Below are positions 44,906 to 52,404 of a DNA stretch of 64,000 nt, in pieces. Both the position numbers and the translations under genes were made by a program. Each line of letters begins with the position of its first letter. The stretch's first letter is position 1. Origin of the DNA: an uncultured Holophagaceae bacterium. GTDB taxonomy: Bacteria; Acidobacteriota; Holophagae; Holophagales; Holophagaceae. The DNA lies in contig CAIZZF010000005.1 in NCBI GenBank assembly GCA_903937385.1, positions 62,001-126,000 of the forward strand, in the 5' to 3' direction. Below the pieces are notes generated by a model, which did not search any database, had not been told where the DNA came from, and worked only from the letters and a program-made list of their open reading frames with translations.

Positions 44906-45192
44906 CCGGCGTGGCCACCTTCGTCTTTGCCAACACTCCCTCCGGTGCCCTTTCCGAAGGCTGCATCCTGGCTGGCTTCGACTCCACAACCGCCGAAGTC
45001 TCTGGCTCCGCCTACCAAAGTCAACGCGCCTTGGCGCTCTTTCAGGCCCTGGGGACGACCCCCAACGATCCCGAGATGGTGTTGGGGAAGCTCCCGGACA
45101 GCCGTTGGGCACTCCTTGGGCTCGCAGTGACCGGGCATACCTGTGCGGTCGAAGCGCTCACTCCCCCCATTCCAGTTTCCGGTTCGGTGTGA
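44902..45192 (+). CDS. Hypothetical protein, second gene of the operon
   Basis: 96 residues. It starts with TGVATFVFANTPSGALSEGC and ends GLAVTGHTCAVEALTPP. The start overlaps the preceding stop by four bases, and the following gene begins one base after its stop, so the three genes form a tight unit. No motif known to me. Confidence 0.55.
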   Translation: MTGVATFVFANTPSGALSEGCILAGFDSTTAEVSGSAYQSQRALALFQALGTTPNDPEMVLGKLPDSRWALLGLAVTGHTCAVEALTPPIPVSGSV

Positions 45193-45193
45193 G

Positions 45194-45766
45194 ATGGGCC
45201 CTCGGTCGAGCAGCCAGCACGGCGAATTCCACGGTTCGGCCCTGCACCAGGCCGTCGCGTCCTTTGGCCACGCCACGAGGGGTGTGGAAGCGCACCGAAA
45301 TCGCGTCTCTCAGGACATCAAGGCCTTGGAGACCTACTTGCAGGGCCTGCCCTGCCAGACGCCCTTCCGGCTGTGCCTTGGGCAGGACTTCGACACCGCC
45401 TTGGTCCCACCCATTGCGGCCAAGCTACTGCCCGCTACTGAGCCTGAGGCTGCTCTGGGGGTCGCTCTGGTTCTGGCCCTTGGGCCGAATCCCAAGGGCA
45501 AGACCAGGCTGCTCCTGGAAGTCTCCATCGGCTTCCCTGCCAGCGACCTGGGCCTTCCGGACCGAGGGGCCAACGCGCCAGTTGAGCTTCGGTACCGCGA
45601 GTGCAAACCCTTGATTGAACACACCTGGGCGATCCGCGCCCAGGTCTACCCAAGGTTGCCGGAATTCCTACACGCCCTGGCTGAGCATAGGCAAACCACA
45701 GCCAAGGTGATCGCCACCAGGCCCGGAGCGAGCCCGCCTGCCCAGCAGCCGACTGGCAATCTATGA
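45194..45766 (+). CDS. Hypothetical protein, third gene of the operon
   Basis: 190 residues starting one base after the previous stop. An N-terminal helical part (SFGHATRGVEAHRNRVSQDIKAL) precedes a beta-rich half (LPCQTPFRLCLGQDFDTAL, ARVEVSIGFP-like segments) and a Pro/Ala-rich tail. No catalytic motif is apparent. The unit might be a toxin/immunity or a DNA-processing accessory, but nothing in the sequence decides this. Confidence 0.55.
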   Translation: MGPRSSSQHGEFHGSALHQAVASFGHATRGVEAHRNRVSQDIKALETYLQGLPCQTPFRLCLGQDFDTALVPPIAAKLLPATEPEAALGVALVLALGPNPKGKTRLLLEVSIGFPASDLGLPDRGANAPVELRYRECKPLIEHTWAIRAQVYPRLPEFLHALAEHRQTTAKVIATRPGASPPAQQPTGNL

Positions 45767-46133
45767 CGGGCTCCCTATTCGTAACAAACAATTATATTGC
45801 AATAGTTAAATAACAACCAGAGAGAAATGGAATTACCGCTCGGCAGGACCAGGAAGGGGTCGAGTTTGGGTTTCTGAAAAAAAATCCGCGATCTTTGCCT
45901 TCGAATTGACTATTCCCTATTGCTGGCCCAAAAAAGCGACCAGCCAGGCAACCCAGGGTTGGCCGCCCAAGCGTGGGTTGCGCCAGACCACTTCCCTCGC
46001 CGCACCACCTTTGCCAAGGCCGGAGACCAACATGCCAAAGCCACCAGCCGCCCGGGCCCCTCCTTTAAAACACTCTCGTTCCTCGCCTGGGGCAGATCCA
46101 CCTAATCGGGCGCTCTGACCCAAGCCTCTCGGT
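45767..46133. other. Intergenic DNA left of the CRISPR-like array
   Basis: The segment 45,776-45,900 is AT-rich (TAACAAACAATTATATTGC onwards) and could be a leader or promoter. From about 45,900 to the first repeat the DNA is GC-rich, with no convincing gene. If the array was once functional, this is where a leader would lie relative to the repeat orientation. Confidence 0.4.
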
Positions 46134-46399
46134 CCCTTCCCCGTAGCTGCGGGGATCAACCGGCCGAACGCACTACGAGGATGGCGTCAACCTAACCTTT
46201 CCCCGCTGACGCGGGGATGAACCCAATGGGTTTCAACTTTTGGCTGACGTTCTTTCTATTCCCCGCCTCGCGGGGATGAACCAAGCACTAACGATGGCAC
46301 CACCATCGTGTTCGCCTTCCCCGTTCTACGGGGATGAACCCAGCACCAACGATGGCACCACCATCGTGCTCTCCTTCCCCGCTCTGCGGGGCTGCACCA
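46134..46399 (+). CRISPR. Degenerate orphan CRISPR-like array, type I-E repeat form
   Basis: Five units of TTCCCCG...CGGGGATGAACC start at 46137, 46199, 46259, 46317 and 46375, at steps of 62, 60, 58 and 58 bases, i.e. 28-29-base repeats with 30-33-base spacers. All five keep a 6-bp stem, but loop and sixth pair differ: GTAGCTGC, GCTGACGC, GCCTCGC, GTTCTAC, GCTCTGC. The last repeat has a decayed 3' end (GGGGCTGCACC). Spacers 3 and 4 are almost the same sequence. There are no cas genes in the window. An active array would have identical repeats, so this is a relic or another kind of hairpin repeat. Confidence 0.6.
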
Positions 46400-46694
46400 A
46401 ACCGCACCACTGCTCGCCGACCAACTGGGCCCTTGGCCCAGGACGAAGGGGTTGTCAGGGCGCAGGCTGAGGTTCGAGACCTCGCTCTGGCCCCCTTCTG
46501 CTGGTCGTCCACTCCCCGGCCGGGGCTCGTAACTTTTTGCAATTTTCCCTGCGACCTTTTGCGCTCCCCTGACTAATTCAGTTGGGGGCCCACCAAGGTG
46601 GCTACTGCGGCAGGGACCGAACCACCCGCCCTCTTTGGGGCCGGGTTGGCCCTGCCTACCTCAATCCTACCCGTTCCTTTCTCAGGAGATATCC
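46400..46694. other. Intergenic region right of the array
   Basis: No gene. The last 20 bases hold CTCAGGAGATATCC, a good Shine-Dalgarno for the gene starting at 46695. The rest is GC-rich without obvious repeats. Confidence 0.4.
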
Positions 46695-47153
46695 ATGAAC
46701 ACCATCAACCCTGCCCGTGACCCGGAGGTTATTCAGGCCGTGCTGAAGTCGTACCTGCCGCTGCTTCACCAGGAATATGGCCCGCAAGATGTGGCCAATT
46801 ACGCTGCCGAGGCCTCCGCCCGCTACCTCACCTTGATGCGCACCCATCGGCCCAGGCTCACCAAGGCTGAGTGGCTCCTGCTGGTGGAAGCGTTCTTGGG
46901 GACCATGACGCTGTTCGAGTCGAACCAGGTGGCCATCACTAATGGGTTGCTGCTGCTGGAAGTCGAGGACGCCTGCACCCTGGAGGGCTTGGCCTCCAAG
47001 TGGCACGTCGACCAGGCGGAGTTGCTGCGGAAAGTCGCAGCCTTCAGTCCCCTCGAAACGATGGCGGCGTTGCATGTCATCGAATATGCCAAGTTCCACG
47101 TCGAGGAAATGCCCATTGAACAGGCCTTGGCCGAGCGCGGCGCAGCCGTCTAA
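46695..47153 (+). CDS. Hypothetical helical protein
   Basis: 152 residues from an ATG with AGGAGA. Almost entirely helical: YLPLLHQEYGPQDVANYAAEAS, WLLLVEAFLGTMTLFESNQ, and a C-terminal HVIEYAKFHVEEMPIEQAL. No cysteines or catalytic motifs. It is followed after 48 bases by another small gene on the same strand. Family not recognised. Confidence 0.6.
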   Translation: MNTINPARDPEVIQAVLKSYLPLLHQEYGPQDVANYAAEASARYLTLMRTHRPRLTKAEWLLLVEAFLGTMTLFESNQVAITNGLLLLEVEDACTLEGLASKWHVDQAELLRKVAAFSPLETMAALHVIEYAKFHVEEMPIEQALAERGAAV

Positions 47154-47201
47154 CCACAAGCAGTGTCACCTAACCGTTTTCACATTCATTAAGGAGAAGC
47201 A

Positions 47202-47612
47202 ATGAACAAGAAGCAAGAAGCTGCTTTGCAGCAGAACGAATTCCTCAGGTCCGTCACCACTTGCACCATCGTGGTGGAAGATGCCGTGGCGGAGGGGGAC
47301 TTGGCGGAGGCGGACCTGCAGTTGGGTCGCCTGATCAGTTACATTCTCGGCGCCTGTGCTGGTGCCGTGTGCTTTGGCGAGGATCTGCCGACCACTTATC
47401 CGGCCTTTTTCGCAGCCTGGGAAAGCGTCTTCACGAGTCTTGACCGGCTCGGGCAGCAGGCGGGCCGGGCTGGCGCCAAGCAGGATTCCAAGCTCATCCT
47501 GGCGCTGATGGCCGAACTGCGGACGGCCGCCTTGCAGGAGGGCGTGCTTTGCTCGGACTGCGGGACCCTGCTGGTCCAGGGCCAAAATTGTTCGAAGCTG
47601 GCTTGTCACTGA
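47202..47612 (+). CDS. Hypothetical protein with C-terminal Cys cluster
   Basis: 136 residues; AAGGAGAAGCA precedes the ATG. A helical body with a hydrophobic centre (LISYILGACAGAVCF) ends in CSDCGTLLVQGQNCSKLACH, a plausible zinc knuckle (C-x2-C...C-x4-C). Probably cotranscribed with the preceding gene. Function unknown. Confidence 0.6.
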   Translation: MNKKQEAALQQNEFLRSVTTCTIVVEDAVAEGDLAEADLQLGRLISYILGACAGAVCFGEDLPTTYPAFFAAWESVFTSLDRLGQQAGRAGAKQDSKLILALMAELRTAALQEGVLCSDCGTLLVQGQNCSKLACH

Positions 47613-47926
47613 CTCCCACTGTTGGCCTGGGCCCCTCGCTAGGGGGGCCTGGGCTCGGGAGCAGGAACCCGTCTCTCTACCCAAGGCAGGGAGGCGAGAG
47701 GCTACACGAGGGGCGCTCTTGGCTCCGGGTGCTGGCCCCTAGCAGGCATCCACCCTACTGCCGGGGATACCACAGGCCAGCAGGTCCCCAGTGGGCCCTG
47801 GCAGCACCATTGCTTGGGCCTGGACCTTCTTGCTGAGAAGGTCCCGAGGCTCAGTCCAACCGTCGAACCAACCCGTTGGTGGTCGGCGAATCTCACCGGG
47901 ATGAATTCCCTTTTTGGAGTGATCGA
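47613..47926. other. Intergenic region with two hairpins
   Basis: GGCCCC (47628-47633) and GGGGCC (47642-47647) could pair just after the upstream stop. A 9-bp stem, GGACCTTCT-TGCTG-AGAAGGTCC, lies at 47822-47844. Neither has a T run. TTTTTGGAGT before 47927 serves as the ribosome-binding site of the next gene. No coding sequence is convincing. Confidence 0.45.
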
Positions 47927-48403
47927 ATGAAAGTGAAGCACAAGATCTACGACCTTCGGATCGCCGCGTTCCATGTGGCTGGCCAGGAGCTTATGGCTCG
48001 CAGTTTTGGCCTGAATAGCCTCGTGAAGATCTGGCCAGTGGAGAACCCAGGGCCGGATGACCGCACCTGGCGCGCGAGTATTGAGTATGACGGCCAGTGG
48101 GTGACCGCCAAGGGGCATCGGATGATCTGCCTGGCGGGCTGGTTGGCCGAAACCATTCTCCGGGACGAGGTGAGCAAGCAGGAGATCAATGCGTGGCTCG
48201 CCGACCCCTGCGACCTGGCGCGCGACCTCGTCGACGCCCTCGAAGCGAACGACTTCAGCGCGAGCGCCTCCCGAGGACTCCAGGGTTGGACGCTGGAGGA
48301 GCTTGTTGACGTGTTGGGTTTCCTGAAACGGTACCGGTCACTGCTTGAGGTTGAAGCCAAGGTTTGGATTGCCCGGGCCCTCGCCGGACCTGTGGCGGCT
48401 TAA
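47927..48403 (+). CDS. Protein resembling a degenerate M41 (FtsH-type) peptidase domain
   Basis: 158 residues; GGAGT precedes the ATG by a few bases. AAFHVAGQELMARSFG followed by WRASIEYDG and then HRMICLAGWLAETIL has the layout of small FtsH-type M41 domains (HEAGH...G...ALAGRAAE). The catalytic HExGH is replaced by HVAGQ, so peptidase activity is unlikely. The C-terminal ~60 residues are helical. The stop overlaps the stop of the convergent anti-sigma gene within TTAA. The family suggestion is based on pattern alone. Confidence 0.5.
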   Translation: MKVKHKIYDLRIAAFHVAGQELMARSFGLNSLVKIWPVENPGPDDRTWRASIEYDGQWVTAKGHRMICLAGWLAETILRDEVSKQEINAWLADPCDLARDLVDALEANDFSASASRGLQGWTLEELVDVLGFLKRYRSLLEVEAKVWIARALAGPVAA

Positions 48404-48705
48404 CCGCCCTCAGTCCTGGTTCCGCTCCGCAGTTTCTGATAGGCGGCCTTCTCACTATCTGGGATGACATAGCCCCGCTCTGTCATTTTTTGCTCCAACA
48501 TCGCGAAGAAGCCCTCGTGAAAACCAGGGCTGGGCTGCACCTCGGAGACGGACTTCAGGAGGGACCATACTTCTGCTTGGCGATGCAGTTCTTCCCGGCA
48601 GGCCGCGCAGTGCACCCGATGTTCCTCCATTGGGGCAATTTGCTCCTCGTCAATCTGGCCATTGAGCACGCTGGCAATGAGCCTATTGAACTCCCCACAG
48701 TTCAT
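48400..48705 (-). CDS. Soluble zinc-binding anti-sigma factor
   Basis: 101 residues with EEHRVHCAACREEL, the HxxxCxxC zinc-binding anti-sigma (ZAS) motif, near residue 30. No membrane helix, so it would act in the cytoplasm, possibly sensing redox state or a ligand. Its ATG overlaps the sigma factor's stop by four bases, the standard sigma/anti-sigma coupling. Confidence 0.82.
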   Translation of the reverse strand: MNCGEFNRLIASVLNGQIDEEQIAPMEEHRVHCAACREELHRQAEVWSLLKSVSEVQPSPGFHEGFFAMLEQKMTERGYVIPDSEKAAYQKLRSGTRTEGG

Positions 48706-49235
48706 ACGCCCCTCCTCTGGAGTGCCACATATTTAGCCTTCAAACGCCGAATTGTCCGATAGATGCGGTCCTTGACAGCACTTTCCTTGCAACCAATGAT
48801 TCGGGCGATTTCTTGGTGAGACAACCCTTCTTTGGTGAGTGCAAGGATTTCACGTTCAGTATTGCTCAAGGAATTGAGGGCTTTGGACATCCATTCCAAT
48901 TTTTCAACTTCTTGAAACTCATCATGGGGACTCGGACTCGGATCTGGCACTTCAGATATCGGAGAATGCTCCAGTATCGTTCCCTTTTGGTGCTCCCAAC
49001 GCTGATTGCGTGCAATCGCAAACAGCCAAGCTTTAAACGGCATGTTCGGGTTATAAGTCTGACATTTAACCATGATGGCTAAGAAGGTTCCGGCTGCCAC
49101 GTCTTGGCTGAGGATCTGATCTCGCGTCCATCCTACTAAGTAGTTCAACACCCTCAGGTGATATCGCATGAAGAGTTCACCGGCGTGGTGGAGTTGCCCT
49201 GCTTGAATTAGGGCCATCAACTGTTCATCAGTCAT
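48702..49235 (-). CDS. ECF-family RNA polymerase sigma factor
   Basis: About 177 residues from MTDEQLMALIQAG; an ATG 30 bases upstream exists but lacks a ribosome-binding site, while AAGGAG precedes the chosen one. Sigma region 2 shows GELFMRYHLRVLNYL and FKAWLFAIARNQRW. Region 4 shows LSNTEREILALTKEGLSHQEIARIIGCKESAVKDRIYR, a helix-turn-helix for the -35 element. It probably transcribes its own operon and, perhaps, the divergent radC operon. The trigger is unknown. Confidence 0.88.
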   Translation of the reverse strand: MTDEQLMALIQAGQLHHAGELFMRYHLRVLNYLVGWTRDQILSQDVAAGTFLAIMVKCQTYNPNMPFKAWLFAIARNQRWEHQKGTILEHSPISEVPDPSPSPHDEFQEVEKLEWMSKALNSLSNTEREILALTKEGLSHQEIARIIGCKESAVKDRIYRTIRRLKAKYVALQRRGV

Positions 49236-49577
49236 GCCTGCCAGCGCTCCTTCCTCTCGTGCCATTTGGTTTTGCTAATGTTGACATGAGGCTCCAGAAA
49301 AGCCGAAGGTCCAAGTGCTCCGATTTGTGGTTGCCTGGAGACGCCAAGAGCAGCCCAATGCCCTCAGGCGCGCAAGGGCCCTGCCTAGCCTGTCGCAAGT
49401 CATGGCGCCGCGCCCACTCCGGAGCAGGCACTGCCGGAGGTCCTGGTCCCGCGCCACGGCGGCCCTTCCCGCTCACTACCCGGTTCACTGCGTTGCCCGG
49501 TGCGTTCCCGGTCCAGGCCTGGGGAGCGGGGGACTCCGTCGGTGCGTGCCCCGCTCCGGTGGGCACGGAGGATCGCC
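49236..49577. promoter_or_regulatory. Divergent promoter region between sigma factor and radC
   Basis: About 340 bases separate two diverging operons. The right part ends in CACGGAGGATCGCC, a Shine-Dalgarno for radC. A short in-frame start codon for the sigma gene (49263-49265) lies here but is not favoured. Sigma-autoregulated -35/-10 boxes are expected but cannot be fixed by eye. Confidence 0.35.
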
Positions 49578-50285
49578 ATGAACGCACCCAAGCCAGCAAA
49601 AGGAAAGCCCATCAGTGTCGCTGAGGCCACGGCTCTGTTTGGCGCCGACGCTTTGTCTGATCACCAACTGCTCGAAACGCTGTTCGCGAAGGACAGCCCG
49701 GTCGAACCCCTGGAACTCCTTGCCCAGGTTGGCACCTTGCAGGCCCTGATCGCCATGGGACCGATTGAACTCCGAGCCCTTGGGGTCAGCCCGGAGGATG
49801 CCGCCCGCTTGGAAGTTTGCGGAGAGCTTCAGCGTAGAAGCACTCGCACTCTGGGCGCCCGCCTGGCTAGTCCGCGCATGGCCGGTACCTACCTGCTGCC
49901 CAAGGCGGCCGGACTCAGTGCCGAACGCTTTGGCATCCTTTGCCTCAATGCGAGGAATGAAGTCATCGCCGACCGCATTCTGAGCCAGGGCACGGCAACT
50001 GGCACCCTCATCAGCCCTCGCGAGTTCTACCGGGAAGCGCTGCGGCATGGTGCTGTCACTGTGATCGCCTGGCACAACCATCCGTCCGGGGATCCCACCC
50101 CTTCCCAGGAAGATCGAGAGTTGACCCGGCGTTTTCGTCTCGTCGGCGAGTATCTCGGCATCTTTTTCGCTGACCACATCGTGCTGGGCAGTGATACCTG
50201 GTGCTCCATGCGCACTGAGGAGGGTTGGGACCGAGACGTGGAGATGGCGTTCGCTGCCCCTGCCGAGGGGGAGCCGCAGTCATGA
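49578..50285 (+). CDS. radC: RadC-family JAB-domain protein
   Basis: 235 residues with ACGGAGG upstream of the ATG. The N-terminal helical part resembles the UPF0758/HhH region (ELRALGVSPEDAARLEVCGEL). The C-terminal JAB/MPN domain has the JAMM motif HNHPSGDPTPSQED plus an upstream Glu-rich strand, so metal binding is likely. RadC-like genes are frequent on plasmids and integrated elements; their biochemical role is unsettled. Its stop overlaps the next start (ATGA). Confidence 0.88.
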   Translation: MNAPKPAKGKPISVAEATALFGADALSDHQLLETLFAKDSPVEPLELLAQVGTLQALIAMGPIELRALGVSPEDAARLEVCGELQRRSTRTLGARLASPRMAGTYLLPKAAGLSAERFGILCLNARNEVIADRILSQGTATGTLISPREFYREALRHGAVTVIAWHNHPSGDPTPSQEDRELTRRFRLVGEYLGIFFADHIVLGSDTWCSMRTEEGWDRDVEMAFAAPAEGEPQS

Positions 50286-50680
50286 CCAAAGAACAGCTTA
50301 TCGACTGGTTGCATCAGTCGAATACCCTCTGGGCGTGCCTGGATATTTTTGAAAACATTTCCGATGGCTGTCGCCGACGGATTTCACCCCAAGACGAGAT
50401 CACCTGGGCTTTTTGGTACTTCCACGACGAAGTTCGGTTCCACATGCTCCAGGAAGAGCACGGCGATCTGGGCATCGCCAAAAGTCTCCAGTGGTTGTCG
50501 GACAACTCGGAGCGAATTTTGGCGGAACTCCATGCCAGCCACCACTGCATTAGCCCGTGGCTTTCGGTTTTCGACCGGGTCAGTTTCACCGCCCAATTTT
50601 TCGGTGGTGCAGTGGACCGTATTGCCACTCGTCACCAACAGCAGTTGGCCATGCAGAGCCAGTCTGAAGAGCAGTTCTAG
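50282..50680 (+). CDS. Hypothetical protein downstream of radC
   Basis: 132 residues; ATG overlaps the radC TGA by four bases. Aromatic-rich, helical: WLHQSNTLWACLDIFENI, WAFWYFHDEVRFHML, and FDRVSFTAQFFGGAVDRI. No recognised motif. Translational coupling suggests it works with RadC. Confidence 0.55.
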   Translation: MTKEQLIDWLHQSNTLWACLDIFENISDGCRRRISPQDEITWAFWYFHDEVRFHMLQEEHGDLGIAKSLQWLSDNSERILAELHASHHCISPWLSVFDRVSFTAQFFGGAVDRIATRHQQQLAMQSQSEEQF

Positions 50681-50734
50681 TCCGAACCTGCTGCAAGCAG
50701 CAGGGAGCTTGGCATACCTCACCCTGGAGTGAAC

Positions 50735-51115
50735 ATGCAGATGGTCGGTCTCGATTTTCAGCCCTTGCGCATCGAGTTCCCCAACCTCTTTGGGGGCGGG
50801 ACCTTTATTTCTCTGTGGATCGGCCAAGGTTGGGGCGGGCTGTTCCATTCCCTCTGCACAGAACTGGAAGTCATCGCGCGTCAGCGCAGCGCTGAAGGCC
50901 TGCCGCCGCTGCACATCCTGCAGGTGAAGGAACGGGATGGCGTGCTGGCTTGCCTCTTGGCCAATGCCCCAGAGGCAGCTTTGGTCCTGGTGCAGCAGGC
51001 GCAAACCCAGTCGGAGACAGTCTGTGAGGCCTGTGGTCAACCGGGGCGCTTGGTGAGCCTACGTGGCTGGACTAAGGTGTTCTGTGCTCAGCATCACCGT
51101 GAAGCCCAGGCCTGA
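50735..51115 (+). CDS. Hypothetical protein with terminal zinc-finger-like motif
   Basis: 126 residues from an ATG with GGAG five to six bases upstream; a GTG two codons earlier is an alternative. The N-terminal part is beta-rich (VGLDFQPLRIEFPNLFGGG). The C-terminus has CEACGQPGRLVSLRGWTK followed by FCAQHH, a C-x2-C/C-x2-H set likely to bind zinc. Third gene of the radC operon. No family recognised. Confidence 0.6.
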   Translation: MQMVGLDFQPLRIEFPNLFGGGTFISLWIGQGWGGLFHSLCTELEVIARQRSAEGLPPLHILQVKERDGVLACLLANAPEAALVLVQQAQTQSETVCEACGQPGRLVSLRGWTKVFCAQHHREAQA

Positions 51116-51129
51116 CCGAGGCGGGCTGA

Positions 51130-51678
51130 TCAGTCCAGTTCAGCGATGAGGGCCAAGGCCTCGTTCGCGGCTGTCGTCACCCAGGCTCGTTGGAAACGCT
51201 CGGCATAGTGGGCAGAAATGCAATCTGGACCACGACTGGCATTGCGGCGCACGGTTTCGGGGAAGTCGCAGGTGATCAACTGGACATCAATCTCATACCC
51301 AAGCGCATACATGGGATCCAGCAGGGCTTTGATGGGTTCGAATTCTGTCCCGATCAACTCCAGCACGATGTGGCGGAATTGGCGGACCGCCCGCTTGGCG
51401 ACCTCACCGCCGATCAGGTTTAGCGGTTCCTCAAAGGCAGCGGGGAAGGGGTAATGGCCACCCCGACTGAGGTTGAGGAAGATCTCAGCCGCATCGATCA
51501 CCACATAGCCAGTGGCATATCGAGTCTTCCGTAGGGTCGTTTTGCCCACTGCTGGGGCGCCCATGAGCACCACCAGGCGGGGGCGTTGGTCGCCGCTGGT
51601 TCGCGAAGACTCATCAAAGAACCGATCTCGTTCGACCCAAAGGTCGAACTGGATATTTTCGGGCAAACGCGTAGCCAT
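51130..51678 (-). CDS. Zeta-toxin-like P-loop kinase
   Basis: 182 residues. Walker A VVLMGAPAVGKTTLRK near residue 40 and the following VVIDAAEIFLNL resemble zeta toxins/UDP-GlcNAc kinases and related small kinases. EIDVQLITCDFPETVRRNASRG fits the later core strand and arginine region. No epsilon-type antitoxin is encoded next to it. Could be a phosphotransferase in a defence or addiction role; not decisive. Confidence 0.65.
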   Translation of the reverse strand: MATRLPENIQFDLWVERDRFFDESSRTSGDQRPRLVVLMGAPAVGKTTLRKTRYATGYVVIDAAEIFLNLSRGGHYPFPAAFEEPLNLIGGEVAKRAVRQFRHIVLELIGTEFEPIKALLDPMYALGYEIDVQLITCDFPETVRRNASRGPDCISAHYAERFQRAWVTTAANEALALIAELD

Positions 51679-51903
51679 GGCAGGCAGCCTTTACGTTGGG
51701 GGAATGCTAGAGGCTCCCGCCTGGGCGGAGAGGGCATTCCAAGTTGTTGGGGGATACCCCAACCATACACCCAACTGACTGAAAGGCAAGTGTCCCTAAT
51801 AGACATTATTTGTCTAATGCGTCTCTCTATACTGCGCCCAGCACAACGCTTCCAGGCGGCCAAGGTTACAGGCAGAAGGTAGTGCTCCCTACCATCCAGG
51901 CAC
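51679..51903 (-). promoter_or_regulatory. Upstream region of the P-loop kinase with two small dyads
   Basis: GTTGGGG-GATA-CCCCAAC (51746-51763) and TAGACA-TTATT-TGTCTA (51800-51816) are inverted repeats. The second lies in an AT-rich patch and may be an operator. No gene fits here. Confidence 0.4.
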
Positions 51904-52320
51904 TTAAAGGTCGAAGCGGTTTTCGATCTCGCACTCGATGCGGCCAGTGGGGCGATGGAAACTGGTGAAGCGAGCGTTGAAGGCCTTACCAGTGGCATGG
52001 TCAAAGGCCGCCGCCGCCGCCGGGCCGCCATCACTCTTCATCTCAGCTTCCAACAAAATGATGGGCTTGCCCGGTTGAAAGTACTGGTCGAGCAGATTCA
52101 AGCTCGCTTGCACCGGGTGGGAACTGGAGGGTACTGGGGCGCCCGGATCAACGTAACGCAGCACCTGGCCTTCTCCCGTCCTGTATTTGCGGAAGTAATT
52201 CTTGTGCCCCATAAGAACCAGCACGCCACTTGGGGCCAAGCCGCACCAGAGCGTGCCTCGACCACCCAAGGTGGTGATCCCGACTTTCTCGAAGGCCTGA
52301 CCATAATTCAGCTTGGGCAT
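51904..52320 (-). CDS. Hypothetical protein downstream of the helicase-nuclease pair
   Basis: 138 residues starting MPKLNYGQAFEKVG, then beta-rich: LWCGLAPSGVLVLMGHKNYF, KPIILLEAEMKSDGG, and a C-terminal GRIECEIENRFDL. The Glu-x-Glu-x-Lys pattern LLEAEMKSDG might be part of a PD-(D/E)XK-type core, but the preceding Asp is not clear. It follows the nuclease-like gene after 84 bases that contain two GAACATTCC copies around a small hairpin. Family unknown. Confidence 0.6.
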   Translation of the reverse strand: MPKLNYGQAFEKVGITTLGGRGTLWCGLAPSGVLVLMGHKNYFRKYRTGEGQVLRYVDPGAPVPSSSHPVQASLNLLDQYFQPGKPIILLEAEMKSDGGPAAAAAFDHATGKAFNARFTSFHRPTGRIECEIENRFDL

Positions 52321-52404
52321 GGTTGGCTCTCCTGGGTGACGGTTCGAGGTGGGAACATTCCAACAGGCTCTGTTAGAACATTCCGGCCCGGCCTGCCGAC
52401 CGGG

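Noticed and set aside
46134-46399. A fully functional CRISPR array
   Set aside because: Repeats are not identical, two spacers are almost the same, and no cas gene is in the window.
46240-46576. Frames across the CRISPR-like repeats
   Set aside because: They arise from the 58-base repetition and encode repeated, low-information peptides.
47927-48403. An active FtsH-like protease
   Set aside because: The HExxH motif is absent and there is no ATPase domain.
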